Positions 50,596 to 59,564 of a stretch of DNA of 64,000 nucleotides are shown piece by piece. The position numbers were made by a program, and so were the translations under genes. Source of the DNA: Methylobacterium oryzae (lineage in GTDB: Bacteria > Pseudomonadota > Alphaproteobacteria > Rhizobiales > Beijerinckiaceae); the NCBI RefSeq assembly GCF_021398735.1, contig NZ_CP090349.1:5888001-5952000 (forward strand), in the 5' to 3' direction. Numbering within the stretch: the first letter of the stretch is position 1; each line of letters opens with the position of its first letter. The notes below the pieces were generated by a model, which made no database searches, was not told the DNA's origin, and saw only the letters and a program-made list of their open reading frames with translations.

Positions 50596-50685
50596 ATGGG
50601 CATGCAGTCCGTCATCCTGCTGGTCATCGCCGGCAACTTCGCCTGCGCCTTCCTCATCCCGTATCTGGCGATGACCGGAGCCTGA
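50596..50685 (+). CDS. Mini membrane protein, 29 aa
   Basis: MGMQSVILLVIAGNFACAFL then IPYLAMTGA. One hydrophobic helix fills most of the chain. It begins six bases after the stop of the 37-aa gene, whose terminal GAGGTGAG can serve as its ribosome binding site. Such pairs of single-helix peptides resemble small subunits or toxins, but no family is recognised. Confidence 0.5.
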   Translation: MGMQSVILLVIAGNFACAFLIPYLAMTGA

Positions 50686-50726
50686 AGGCGTCTCCTCGGT
50701 AGATCTCTCACCCTACGGAGCCGATC

Positions 50727-51005
50727 ATGAGTATCTCGAAGACCGCTTGCCTCACCGCTGTCCTCGGCCTCGTCTCCAACATGGCCTTTGCCCAGCCACA
50801 GGCGAGCCAGGAGAACCTGAAGCGCCACTGCATAGGAGATTACCTGGAACATTGCGGCCAGTTCTCGCCCGACGGCGGGGAAGTCCAGGCCTGCTTCCGC
50901 GAGAGAGCCGGCCTCCTGACACCGAATTGCTCGATGGCCATCGCCGCTTACCAAGAGGAGCAGAAGGCCGCGAATCCGATCCGGAAGGTCCGCGCCGCAC
51001 GGTGA
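50727..51005 (+). CDS. Small secreted Cys-rich protein, paralog of 34,359-34,661
   Basis: 92 aa with a signal peptide (ISKTACLTAVLGLVSNMAFA). The mature chain has LKRHCIGDYLEHCGQFSPDGGEVQACF then NCSMAIAAYQEEQKA, the same C-x7-C, C-x10-C pattern as the protein at 34,359-34,661 (ETLKKYCTGDYLTYCG, DACFQKNW, NCRRAIDAYEAEQQQ). The family name is unknown. It follows the two mini membrane genes on the same strand with a 41-bp gap. Confidence 0.8.
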   Translation: MSISKTACLTAVLGLVSNMAFAQPQASQENLKRHCIGDYLEHCGQFSPDGGEVQACFRERAGLLTPNCSMAIAAYQEEQKAANPIRKVRAAR

Positions 51006-51395
51006 AGTCATCCCTTCGCGTCTTCGATAAGGTCAGCCGAGCCGGCATCTGCGAAATCCGGCGCGGCACGGAATTCGCCCGTGTCTACCGTCGCCTGCCC
51101 TGACCGGGATGCGACCCGCCGCAGGGTATCAACCTTACCGCGCCCGACAGCCCTCGGCGAATGGGGGTTGGATGACTGGTACCGCAAGCCAGCGCACGCG
51201 GTGCGCGTTCGCCGCGCACAGTCGAAGCGCGATGCGAAATCTCCTGCGCCGGATCGTGGCGGAGTCCGCCGCTTCTCGAGATTGGGCGCGAATGGAAGCC
51301 GAGGTCGGCTTTCCCGCACTTGATGCCCAGAAGCGGATAGGCGGGAGATCACCCCGAACTGCCGTTCCGGGAGCGACCCGAACCGGTCACTCAGG
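51006..51395. other. Gap between the Cys-rich gene and the AraC gene
   Basis: 390 bp with lower GC and short overlapping frames on both strands. None shows a motif or ribosome binding site, so I leave them out. The two neighbouring genes converge on it; no strong hairpin was seen. Confidence 0.4.
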
Positions 51396-52385
51396 TCACG
51401 AGAATGACGGCCGGGACGCGGACGCGCCCGGTTGCTTGTCTCGGCTGTGCGCCTGCCGGTAGTCACGCGGGCTCATGCCGTAGCGATCCTTGAAGCGGCG
51501 CGCGAAATGCGCCTGGCTGCTGAAACCGCAGCCGTAAGCCAGCATGCCGATCGACAGGTGGGCGCAGGCCGGATCATTCAGGCGCTTGGCTGCCGCCTCC
51601 AGGCGGCGTCCCCAGATGTAGTCGGAGATGTGCCGGCCGCGCTCGTGGAACAGTTCCTGGAGCCGGCGCAGCGACACGCCCATCGCGGCGGCGAGTTGCG
51701 GCGGATCCAGGTTCGGGTCGCTCAGGTTCGCCTCGACATAGGCCTTGGCGCGCTGGACCGTGACGTTGCCGTGAACGGAACGGGGTACCTCCTGCGCCAT
51801 CCGTTCGGCGAGGCTCGCTATGATCAGGTCCGTTCCGATCGCCGCCATGCGCACGGCCGCGTCGGGCGTGAGCTGATCGCCCATGCGCACCAGCTCCTGG
51901 AGGAAGGTGTTTGCCAGGGTCGTGGAGGCGAGGTCCGCGCCGACCGTGAGTGCACAGTACAGCCGGGACGGACCCAGCATGGCCTCGAAGCGCTCGCGCG
52001 GCAGATCGATGACGAGGGAGATGCCCGTGTCGGCCTCGCAGACGGCCGGGCGTGCGTCGATAACGACGAAGTCGCCCGTCCGGAATACAGCCTCCCGATC
52101 GCCTTGCTGGATGGCGTCCTGGCCGGAGAGCTTCATGGACGCGTAGAGGCGGTCGGGCTGCCCATAGCGCCGGATCGCGTCGGGGGTCGCTTCAGTCCGC
52201 ATGGCGGTGTGTGCCATCTTGGAGATCGGCACAGGCCCGATGCTGGTGACATCCAGCCTGCCCTGAAACGGAACCCCGTGAAGGGGTTGCTGGTCGATCG
52301 GGATCAATCGCTCGCAGATCGTCTCGCGCCAGCGCCGGAACGCGTCCTTGGGGTGAATTCCCTCTGTCGAGAAGAACGGTTGCAT
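51396..52385 (-). CDS. AraC family transcriptional regulator
   Basis: 329 aa from the ATG at MQPFFSTEG; a GTG five codons upstream is possible. The N-terminal 200 residues are an AraC-binding-like-domain (FRRWRETICERLIPI, then IISLAERMAQ-like helix). The C-terminal 100 carry two helix-turn-helices: LDPPQLAAAMGVSLRRLQELFHERG and LSIGMLAYGCGFSSQAHFARRFKDRYGMSPRDYR. Targets unknown. It has an AT-rich upstream region with a TATAAT-like word near 52,446. Confidence 0.9.
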   Translation of the reverse strand: MQPFFSTEGIHPKDAFRRWRETICERLIPIDQQPLHGVPFQGRLDVTSIGPVPISKMAHTAMRTEATPDAIRRYGQPDRLYASMKLSGQDAIQQGDREAVFRTGDFVVIDARPAVCEADTGISLVIDLPRERFEAMLGPSRLYCALTVGADLASTTLANTFLQELVRMGDQLTPDAAVRMAAIGTDLIIASLAERMAQEVPRSVHGNVTVQRAKAYVEANLSDPNLDPPQLAAAMGVSLRRLQELFHERGRHISDYIWGRRLEAAAKRLNDPACAHLSIGMLAYGCGFSSQAHFARRFKDRYGMSPRDYRQAHSRDKQPGASASRPSFS

Positions 52386-52820
52386 GCGTAGCCTCGGCAC
52401 GCTGCGCGCCGTCCCGAAGCGCAGACTGCGGATCCGCAGGGTTATTGTATATAATCTATCATCTCAAGACCGCGGTGCCGGGTGCTTCGCGGCGGTTCTG
52501 TCCGCGTCTCAACCCATGCCGTCGGTAAGCGCACCGGCAGGAAACCGCCCCGAGCCGCCACTCCGATCGCACCCAAGCCTGACACGGGACCACCCCGCGG
52601 GGGCCGGTCACCGTCTCGGAATCCCTCCGTCCCCGCCAGCGTTGTCGGAGCCGCCGCAACGGCCGCGCTCTTCCCGACGCCTCGATCGTCCAGACGACAC
52701 GAGGTCACCGCCGGGCGACGAGGTCCGCGGCGCGCCGCCACCCGAGCGTCCGGCCGATTCGCGCTCGAACCCTGGGTCCGAGCGTGCCGGATCGCGAGCA
52801 GCTGGTCGTCGCGCGCCGGC
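52386..52820. other. Gap before the siderophore locus
   Basis: 435 bp between the AraC start and the stop of the fhuC-like gene. The left end, around 52,440-52,465, is AT-rich with a TATAAT-like word facing the AraC gene. The right part is GC-rich and holds an imperfect copy of the tRNA-Ser 3' end. Open frames here are not convincing. Confidence 0.5.
52615..52640 (+). repeat. Imperfect copy of the tRNA-Ser 3' end
   Basis: AATCCCTCCGTCCCCGCCAGC here matches bases 37,554-37,574 (end of tRNA-Ser and two bases beyond) with one mismatch in 21. The preceding base run TCGG is close to the T-loop TCG of the tRNA with one insertion. No full tRNA can be folded around it. Such copies mark the far end of elements integrated into the tRNA. 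Confidence 0.55.
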
Positions 52821-53669
52821 CTACGATCCGCGCAGGTAGCTCAGTGGCCGACCGGTATCCGGATGCGGCATGACGCCCATCGGGATGTCGTACACGGCGC
52901 GCAGCGTGTCGGGGTTCATCAGCGTGCCGGGCGGCCCGTCCGCGATGAGGCGTCCCGAGTGCAGCGCCAGGATGCGGTCGCAGACGCGCGCCGCCATGTT
53001 CACGTCGTGCAGGACCACCACGACGCCGAGCCCGTCACGATGGGCCAGATCGCGCACGAGGGCGAGGATCTCGACGGCGTGGGCGACGTCGAGGGCCGAG
53101 ATCGGCTCGTCGAGCAGCAGGCAGGCGGGCTCCTGCGCGATCATCATCGCGAGCCAGACGCGCTGCCGCTCACCGCCCGAGAGCGTGTCGACGAAGCGGT
53201 CCGCGAAGGCGGCGACGCCGGTGGCGGTGAGCGCCCGCCGGACCGCCTCGCGATCCCGGTCGGCGACGCGGCCGAGGGCGCCGTGCCAGGGATAGCGCCC
53301 CAGCGCCACGAGCTCGCGCACGGTCATGCCCGGGACCGGCGGGAGCGCCTGCGGCAGGTAGGCGACCTCGCGCGCGAAGGCGCGGTCCTCCCAGGCACTG
53401 AGGGCGCGATCCGCGAACGCGATCCGGCCGGCGGTCGGCGCCTGCTGGCGGCCCAGCAGCTTGATCAGGGTCGACTTGCCGGACCCGTTATGGCCGATCA
53501 GGCCCACCACCTGCCGCGGCTGGATCACGAGGTCGAGGGGATGCAGCAGGGTGCGTTCGGGGAGACCGAAGCTCGCGCCCTGCAGGGTGAAGAGCGGGGG
53601 GGCGCCCGCGGCTTCCGCCGTCGGCGCGCCCCGCGGCCGCGCGACGACCGGCGCATCGGGACCGTTCAT
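52821..53669 (-). CDS. Ferric-siderophore ABC transporter ATP-binding protein, FhuC/FecE-like
   Basis: 282 aa. Walker A is GHNGSGKSTLIKLL, signature LSGGERQRVWLAMMIAQ, Walker B CLLLDEPISALD, and the switch His in VVLHDVN. The N-terminal 30 residues are a Pro/Ala extension. It energises the FhuB-like permease. It is the last gene of the leftward siderophore arm; its start overlaps the stop of the reductase gene by 4 bp. Confidence 0.93.
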   Translation of the reverse strand: MNGPDAPVVARPRGAPTAEAAGAPPLFTLQGASFGLPERTLLHPLDLVIQPRQVVGLIGHNGSGKSTLIKLLGRQQAPTAGRIAFADRALSAWEDRAFAREVAYLPQALPPVPGMTVRELVALGRYPWHGALGRVADRDREAVRRALTATGVAAFADRFVDTLSGGERQRVWLAMMIAQEPACLLLDEPISALDVAHAVEILALVRDLAHRDGLGVVVVLHDVNMAARVCDRILALHSGRLIADGPPGTLMNPDTLRAVYDIPMGVMPHPDTGRPLSYLRGS

Positions 53670-54463
53670 GCGGGCCTCCTCGGGCCGTCCGTTCCCGCCG
53701 GACCCGCTTCGGGGCGTGCCGGCAGGGGGCAGGCGCCGCAGAGGCTCTGGTCGGGGATGAGGTAGCGCAGGCAGCAGACCTTCCGCACCCGACGCGGCGG
53801 CGCGCCCGCCGGCGCGTCCCCCGCCTCCGGGACGTAGCGGATCGGCGCGAACAGCGGGTTGGGCGCGCCGGACCGGCGGCGGCTCGTCAGGACGCTCGCG
53901 GCGGCCGCGTGCCCGGTCCGGCCCGCCTGCGGGAGCCCCTCGGTGCGGCGCACCACGAACTCGAAGATGTTGCCGGCATTGCTCCACAGCACGCGCGGCG
54001 CCACGCCCGAGACCGCCGCCAGGGCACCGACCAGGGGCGCCAGGTGCGCGTCGATCAGCGCGCCGAAGCGATCCGCCGGCGCCCGCGCCCCGGTATGCCC
54101 GCCGGGCCCGTCGCTCCCCGCGGCGGGGTCGCGCAGCTTGAGCGCCCGCGTCAGCCCGCCGTCGTCCGGGACGATCTCGACGGCGTCGAGGGCCACGGGC
54201 AGGACGAGGTCGAGCACGATGTTGGCGGCGAGCGCGGGCACCACCAGCATCGAGAAGTGCTGCTTCGCCCAGATCGACGCGACGGCGCGGGGCTCCGGCG
54301 CCGCGAAGGTGCGGGCGAACCGGTCGAGCTGGTCGGTCAGGACGCGCGGATCGAGCAGGTCGGCGCCCCTCACGGAGGGGCGCGGATCCTCCGCGGACAC
54401 GATCCGATCCCGGTAGCCCTCGAGGGGGCCGACGAACAGGGCGTTCAGCGGGGAGAGAATCAT
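53666..54463 (-). CDS. Siderophore-iron reductase, FhuF-like
   Basis: 265 aa. The C-terminus has VCCLRYLIPDQSLCGACPL, the C-C-x10-C-x2-C pattern that binds the unusual [2Fe-2S] cluster of FhuF. The middle holds LWSNAGNIFEFVVR, also typical. FhuF-type proteins reduce ferric siderophores in the cytoplasm to release iron. The ATG at 54,463 overlaps the stop of the permease gene by 4 bp. Confidence 0.88.
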   Translation of the reverse strand: MILSPLNALFVGPLEGYRDRIVSAEDPRPSVRGADLLDPRVLTDQLDRFARTFAAPEPRAVASIWAKQHFSMLVVPALAANIVLDLVLPVALDAVEIVPDDGGLTRALKLRDPAAGSDGPGGHTGARAPADRFGALIDAHLAPLVGALAAVSGVAPRVLWSNAGNIFEFVVRRTEGLPQAGRTGHAAAASVLTSRRRSGAPNPLFAPIRYVPEAGDAPAGAPPRRVRKVCCLRYLIPDQSLCGACPLPARPEAGPAGTDGPRRPA

Positions 54464-56472
54464 CGGCGCAGCATCAGCCAGACGAAATAGGCGCCCCCGA
54501 GAACCGTCGCGACGAGGCCGGCGGGCAACTGCCACGGGAAGGCCGCGACGCGCCCGAGCCAGTCGGCCAGCACCATGATCAGGCCGCCGGCGAGCGTCGC
54601 CGCCACCAGCTGCTCGGCGGCCCGGCTGAAGCCCAGGCTGCGGGCGAGGTGCGGCCCCATCAGCCCGACGAAGCTCAGCGGGCCGACGAGCAGGGTCGCG
54701 GCGCCGGTCAGGATCGCGGCGACCGACAGGACCGTCAGGCGCGCCCGCGCGACCTGGAGCCCGACGGCCCGGCTCGTCTCCGCCCCGAGCGGCAGGATCG
54801 TGAGCCAGCGCGCGAGCAGCGGCGTGCCCGCGAGCACCAGGGCCGCGCCGAGGCAGGCGAGCCCGGCCTCGGTCCCGGTGGCGTTGTAGGTCGAGCCCGA
54901 GAGCCACGTCAGCAGGGCGGCGGTCCGCGGGTCGGCCGTGGCGAGCAGGAGCGCGATCACCGAGCCGATCAGGCTGGTGAGGGCCGCGCCGACGAGCAGG
55001 ATCCGGGCGGAGGCGTAGCGCGCCCGGCGGCCCAGGGCCAGGATCGCCAGCAGCGTCGCGAGCGCGCCCGCCGCGGAGGCGGCCAGCATCGCGGCCGGGC
55101 CGAGGCCGGGGGCGAGGAACAGGACGAGCACCACCACCAGGGCCGCGCCCGCGGAGACGCCGAACAGCTCGGGGCTCGCGAGGGGGTTCCCGGTCAGCCG
55201 CTGCAGCAGCCCGCCCGCGTAGGCGAGCATGGCCCCGGCCCCCAGGGCGGCCAGCGCGCGCGGCGCCCGCCAGGCCAGGAGGGCGCCCGGATCGGGGCTC
55301 CACAGCCAGCCCTGGGCATCCCGCCCCAGGGTGAGCGACAGGCCGACGGCCGCGAGGGCCAGGATCGCGAGCGTCCCGATGGCGGGCCACGGCCGGGCGA
55401 GACGGACCGGGATAGGCCCCGGCGCCGGCGGCGCCTCGCGCGCCGTGCGCAGGCCCAGGATGAGGCCGACCAGCAGGGGTGCGCCGACGAGGGCGGTGAC
55501 GGCGCCGGTCGGGACACCGCTGCGGCCGATGAGCCGCTGCACGAGCTGATCGGTCAGGACGAGCAGCACCGCCCCGGCCACCGGCCCCCAGAGCAGGCGG
55601 TCGCGGAGCCGGCGGGCGCCGCCGTAGCGGGCGAGGGCCGGCCCCGCCAGGCCGACGAAGCCGATCACCCCGAGATACCCGGTCACGCTGGCGCCGACCG
55701 CGACGCCGAGGGCGAGGGCGGCGAGCCGCGTGCCGGCGGTGGAGACGCCGAGGCCCCGCGCCCCGGCATCGCCGAGCTCGATCAGGGTCAGCGGGCGCGC
55801 CAGCAGGCCGGCCGCGAGGGCCGCGAGGGCGAGGCGCGGGAAGAGGCCGCGGACGCCGTCCCAGTTGTTCTGGTTCAGCGCGCCGGCCTGCCACGCGTAG
55901 AGGTCGGAGAGCGCGTCGAAATGCGCGAGCACCAGCATCCGGTTGGCGGCCTCGGCGGACAGCCCGACCACCAGTCCGGCGAGGATGACGGTGGACGGCG
56001 CGTAGCCGCTGCGCCCGCTCAGCAGCAGCACGAGGCCCGTGCACAGGGCCGCCCCGGCGCCCGCGACGGGCTCGTAGCCGTAGATCAGGAGGGCCGGCCA
56101 CCACAGCGTCGCGAGGGCCAGGGCGAGCTTCGCGCCCGCGAACACCCCGAGGGTTCCGGGCTCGGCCAGCGGGTTGTCGAGCACCTGCTGGAACAGCACG
56201 CCGGCCAGGCCGAGCCCCCCGCCCGCCAGGACCGCCATGGCGAGGCGCGGCAGCAGGCTGTCGCGCAGGACGAGCTGCGGCATGTCACCGTCGGTCGGGT
56301 GGAGCAGGGCGGCCCACCACTGCCCGGGCGGCAGGACGGCCGCCAGGTTGGCGTGCAGCAGCGCGGCGCTCACCGCCAGCGCGAGGGCGAGGAGCCCCGC
56401 CCCGCGCCAGAGCGGCGAGGCCCCGGACCCGTCGGCTCGCGCCCGCCGCGCTCCGGCCCCGGCCGCGCTCAC
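54460..56472 (-). CDS. Fused ferric-siderophore permease, FhuB-like
   Basis: About 670 aa from a GTG that overlaps the stop of the binding-protein gene (GTGA). Two homologous permease halves, about ten helices each, are seen: first half ends near GFVGLAGPALARYGG, second half near SFVGLMGPHLARSLGF; these G-x-x-x-P-H-like loops contact the ATPase. PLAEPGTLGVFAGAKL and PLASPELFGVSAGAAL are the matching N-terminal loops. The fused form is typical of hydroxamate siderophore systems. Confidence 0.93.
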   Translation of the reverse strand: MSAAGAGARRARADGSGASPLWRGAGLLALALAVSAALLHANLAAVLPPGQWWAALLHPTDGDMPQLVLRDSLLPRLAMAVLAGGGLGLAGVLFQQVLDNPLAEPGTLGVFAGAKLALALATLWWPALLIYGYEPVAGAGAALCTGLVLLLSGRSGYAPSTVILAGLVVGLSAEAANRMLVLAHFDALSDLYAWQAGALNQNNWDGVRGLFPRLALAALAAGLLARPLTLIELGDAGARGLGVSTAGTRLAALALGVAVGASVTGYLGVIGFVGLAGPALARYGGARRLRDRLLWGPVAGAVLLVLTDQLVQRLIGRSGVPTGAVTALVGAPLLVGLILGLRTAREAPPAPGPIPVRLARPWPAIGTLAILALAAVGLSLTLGRDAQGWLWSPDPGALLAWRAPRALAALGAGAMLAYAGGLLQRLTGNPLASPELFGVSAGAALVVVLVLFLAPGLGPAAMLAASAAGALATLLAILALGRRARYASARILLVGAALTSLIGSVIALLLATADPRTAALLTWLSGSTYNATGTEAGLACLGAALVLAGTPLLARWLTILPLGAETSRAVGLQVARARLTVLSVAAILTGAATLLVGPLSFVGLMGPHLARSLGFSRAAEQLVAATLAGGLIMVLADWLGRVAAFPWQLPAGLVATVLGGAYFVWLMLRR

Positions 56473-57419
56473 GCCGGGGCCTTCCCGAGCGCCGCGGCGA
56501 CCTGACGGGCGAAGCGCGCGGCCGACGGCAGGCCGCCGTTCGGATGGACGACCGGCATGCGGATCACGCGGCCGGCGCGCACGGCGGGCAGCGCCCGCCA
56601 GAGCGGGCTGTCGTCGAGGCGCCCGAGGGCGCGCGCGGTCTCGGCGCCGCGGTCGAAGTGGATCAGCGTCGCGTCGGGCACCTCCGCGAGGTCCTCGACC
56701 GCGGCGAGCACCGTGCCCGCGCCGCTCTGCCGGCCAGTCCAGGCATTGGTCAGGCCGAGGCGCTGGGCGACCGCGCCGACGGTGCTGCGCGTGCCGAAGA
56801 CGGCCAGCTGCCGCCCGTCGTCGCGGAAGCGGCAGATGTAGACCGGGCGCCCGGTCCGGCCCGCGAGCGCGGCCCGGGCCTCGGCGAGCGCCCCGTCGGT
56901 CCCGGCGACCAGCGCCCGCGCCGCCGCGGCGCGGTCGACGCGGTCCCCCAGGTCGCGGGTCAGCGCGTCGAGGTGGTCGATCGGCTCCCGCGCGCCCGCG
57001 ACGATGGGCAGCGCCACGACCGGGGCGATCCGGGTCAACGCGACCTGGATCTGCGCCTGCCACGGCGCGGCGAGGATGAGATCGGGGGCGATCAGGCTGA
57101 GGAACTCGAGGTTCGGCTCCTGCAGCGGGCCGAGGTCGAGGACCGAGTCCGGCAGGGGCGGCTGCGCGATGAGCTTCTCGTAGAGCGGCCGGTTGGCGAT
57201 CGCCACCGGCACGAGGCCGATGGCGAGGAGCGTCTCGGCGAACAACCCGTCGAGGGCGACCACGCGGGCGGCGGGCGCGCCGCCCGTCTCCGCGCGCCGC
57301 GGGTCTTCGGACGCACCCGCGGGGGACGCGGCGAAGCCGCCCGGGACGAGACCCAGGACGCCCGCGGCGAGGCCGGCGAGGAGGGCGCGACGATCGCCGC
57401 GCGGGCGGCTCATCCCCAT
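56469..57419 (-). CDS. Ferric-siderophore periplasmic binding protein, FhuD-like
   Basis: 316 aa. The N-terminus (SRPRGDRRALLAGLAAGVLGLVPGG) resembles a twin-arginine signal. The mature chain has RVVALDGLFAETLLAIGLVPVAIANR, EPNLEFLSLIAPDLILA and IAPVVALPI, the FhuD/FecB pattern. It carries ferric siderophore to the permease encoded next. Start ambiguity between 57,419 and 57,413 only. Confidence 0.88.
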   Translation of the reverse strand: MGMSRPRGDRRALLAGLAAGVLGLVPGGFAASPAGASEDPRRAETGGAPAARVVALDGLFAETLLAIGLVPVAIANRPLYEKLIAQPPLPDSVLDLGPLQEPNLEFLSLIAPDLILAAPWQAQIQVALTRIAPVVALPIVAGAREPIDHLDALTRDLGDRVDRAAAARALVAGTDGALAEARAALAGRTGRPVYICRFRDDGRQLAVFGTRSTVGAVAQRLGLTNAWTGRQSGAGTVLAAVEDLAEVPDATLIHFDRGAETARALGRLDDSPLWRALPAVRAGRVIRMPVVHPNGGLPSAARFARQVAAALGKAPA

Positions 57420-57516
57420 GCGCCGGCCCGTGCGCCGACTCGGGCGAGCGGGCGGCGGATCCGCCCGCGGCACGCCTCCGCGCGCCGCGCCCGGCCGGTC
57501 CGCGGGACGGCGAGCC

Positions 57517-58890
57517 TCATGGATGCGCTCCCTGCCGCTCCCAGGCGCGGATCCCGCCGGCGGCGGGCGCGCGCGCCGGGGCGACCGCGCCCCCGCGCCC
57601 GTCCTGATCGAGCAGGCTGTCGACGATCTCCTGTGCGCGGACCGGCAGGACCGAGAGCAGGGTGTCGCTCAGACCGTGCGAGGTCTCCGAGTAGCCCTGG
57701 ACGTAGATGCGCGGGACGAAGCCGGGGCGGGTCGGGACGCGGTAGTCGCGCGCCAGGTCCGGCCCGTCGCGGTAGGGCGCGAGCGGTTCGAGGATCGCCG
57801 GGTTCGGGTCGCGCGCGTACCCGGTCGCCAGGACGACGCCGTCGTAGCTGCGCTCCGCCTCGACCTCGGCGTAGCGGTCGACGGTCCGCAGCCTGATCCC
57901 GCCCGCGTCGCCGACGGCCGAGAGGATCTCGCTGCGCGGCCGGAGGTGCAGGCGCTGCGGCCCGGAGACCTTCTCCCGGTAGACGATGACGTGGAGCGCC
58001 TTGAGCAGGTCGGCGTCGATCACCGCGTAGTTCGTGTTGCGGTAGCTGCGCACAATCGCCGCCCGCCGCTCGCTCGGCTGCGCGTACACGAAGTCGGTGC
58101 GGTCGGGGTGGAAGATCTCGTTGACGAACGGCGTCGCGTCCGACGGTCGGAGGGCGTGGCCGCGGAAGACGAGATCGACCTGCAGCTGCGGGAAGCGGGC
58201 GTGGAGATCGTGGCCGATCTCGGCGGCGCTCTGGCCGCCGCCGATCACCGCCACGCGGGCGCCCGGGCGCGACAGGTCGAGCGGGCTGCCCGGGCCGCGC
58301 CGGTCGACGTGGTCGAGGTAGCGGCTCGAATGGCAGAGCCGGGGATCGCGCGCCAGGGCGGCGAAGGCGGCGGGCACGTGCGGGGCGCCGCCCACCGCGA
58401 GGGCGAGGTCGCGCGTCTGGCGGCGGATCTCGCGGCCCGCGGCGTCGCGGGTGACGACCCACAGGGTCTCGACCGTCCCGTCCGGTCCCAGCCCGGGCTC
58501 CACCGCGACCGCGGTCTCGCCGTAGTCGCACCGGTCGGCGAAATGGTCCGCCACCCAGCGGAGATAGTCGTTGAACTCGATCCGGCTGGGATGAAACGTC
58601 CCGAGATCGATGAAATCGTGCAGTCGACCCTGGCTGTGCAGGTAGTTCACGAAGGTCAGCGGGCTCGTCGGGTTGCGGAGCGTGACGAGGTCCTTGAGGA
58701 ACGAGATCTGCATGTCGCTGCCCGGCAGCAGCATGCCGCCGTGCCATCGGAAGTGCGGCTGCCGCTCCAGGAAGCGGTACCGGAGGCCGCGCGCCGCCGG
58801 GGTCTCGGCCAGGGCGATCGCCAGGGCGAGGTTCGACGGCCCGAAGCCGACCCCGATGACGTCGCAGAGCGGTGCGGCGCGCGCGGTCAT
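57517..58890 (-). CDS. L-ornithine/L-lysine N-monooxygenase of siderophore biosynthesis
   Basis: 457 aa from the ATG with GAGGAGA upstream. FAD site: DVIGVGFGPSNLALAIALAE; then FRWHGGMLLPGSDMQISFLKDL and TLRNPTSPLTFVNYL, the hallmark of the SidA/PvdA/IucD family. NADPH site: RVAVIGGGQSAAEIGHDL. The ATGYARDPNPAIL motif and LSVLPVRAQEIVD end the enzyme. PvdA-like ornithine specificity is favoured by length and by the NRPS next door. It makes the hydroxylamine later formylated or acylated to a hydroxamate. Confidence 0.92.
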   Translation of the reverse strand: MTARAAPLCDVIGVGFGPSNLALAIALAETPAARGLRYRFLERQPHFRWHGGMLLPGSDMQISFLKDLVTLRNPTSPLTFVNYLHSQGRLHDFIDLGTFHPSRIEFNDYLRWVADHFADRCDYGETAVAVEPGLGPDGTVETLWVVTRDAAGREIRRQTRDLALAVGGAPHVPAAFAALARDPRLCHSSRYLDHVDRRGPGSPLDLSRPGARVAVIGGGQSAAEIGHDLHARFPQLQVDLVFRGHALRPSDATPFVNEIFHPDRTDFVYAQPSERRAAIVRSYRNTNYAVIDADLLKALHVIVYREKVSGPQRLHLRPRSEILSAVGDAGGIRLRTVDRYAEVEAERSYDGVVLATGYARDPNPAILEPLAPYRDGPDLARDYRVPTRPGFVPRIYVQGYSETSHGLSDTLLSVLPVRAQEIVDSLLDQDGRGGAVAPARAPAAGGIRAWERQGAHP

Positions 58891-59330
58891 CCGATCGTCT
58901 CCTCGTCCGCACGACGGGGTGGGAGCCGGGGCGCGCGGCGAGGTGCGCGGCGATCCTCGCCGCCGCGGCGCACGGGGGCGGCGCCTCCCTCGGGGGAGCC
59001 GCGCGTTCCCCCGGCGGGACCGCTCGCAGGCGACCGGAAGCTGGTTCGCGCACACGCCACTGACCGCGTCCCCCGCCAAGCCCCGGACCACAGAACACCC
59101 GCCGGCCGAACCCGCCGGCCGCACTGCGTAGCGCGAACCGCCACAGTGATTCAAGGTCTCCGGAAAACACTTCTGACGATCGAGCAGTAATGAATTAAAT
59201 TAGAACATTTCAAATATGTAAAAGGGCCCTTGAGTCCGGCGATCTTTCGGCCATGTTATGCGCCGACAAGCGAAGTTCATTGATTCATTGGCGAGGCAGC
59301 TCGCAGCTTTCACCTGAACGGGATGCATCG
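58891..59330. other. Divergent promoter of the two siderophore arms
   Basis: 440 bp separate the monooxygenase gene (leftward) from the mbtH gene (rightward). GC falls sharply between about 59,170 and 59,225, which holds the ICE-like element and probably both promoters. The remaining part is GC-rich and has no gene. Confidence 0.6.
59199..59215. promoter_or_regulatory. Irr-box (ICE)-like element
   Basis: ATTAGAACATTTCAAAT resembles the iron control element TTTAGAA-N3-TTCTAAA bound by Irr in Rhizobiales, with 11 of 14 defined positions matching and both TAGAA and TTC cores intact. It is in the middle of the AT-rich divergent promoter of a siderophore locus, where iron-dependent control is expected. 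RirA boxes have a different pattern and were not seen. Confidence 0.45.
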
Positions 59331-59564
59331 ATGGCGTTCGATCGCGAAGATACGCTGTTCTACGTGGTGGTGAATCACGAGGAGCAATACTCGATCTGGC
59401 CGAGCTACCGCGACATCCCTGACGGGTGGCGCGCCGTGGGCGATCCGCGCGCGAAGGCCGATTGCCTGGCCTACATCGACGAGGTCTGGACCGACATGCG
59501 GCCCCTGAGCCTGCGCCGACACATGGAGGCTCAGGAGCGGGACGCGGGCGGCGCGCGGGCGTGA
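59331..59564 (+). CDS. MbtH-like NRPS accessory protein
   Basis: 77 aa with the full MbtH signature: [19 protein letters not shown], then [17 protein letters not shown]. MbtH proteins bind and activate adenylation domains of nonribosomal peptide synthetases. First gene of the rightward arm. The stop overlaps the GTG start of the thioesterase (GTGA). Confidence 0.95.
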   Translation: MAFDREDTLFYVVVNHEEQYSIWPSYRDIPDGWRAVGDPRAKADCLAYIDEVWTDMRPLSLRRHMEAQERDAGGARA

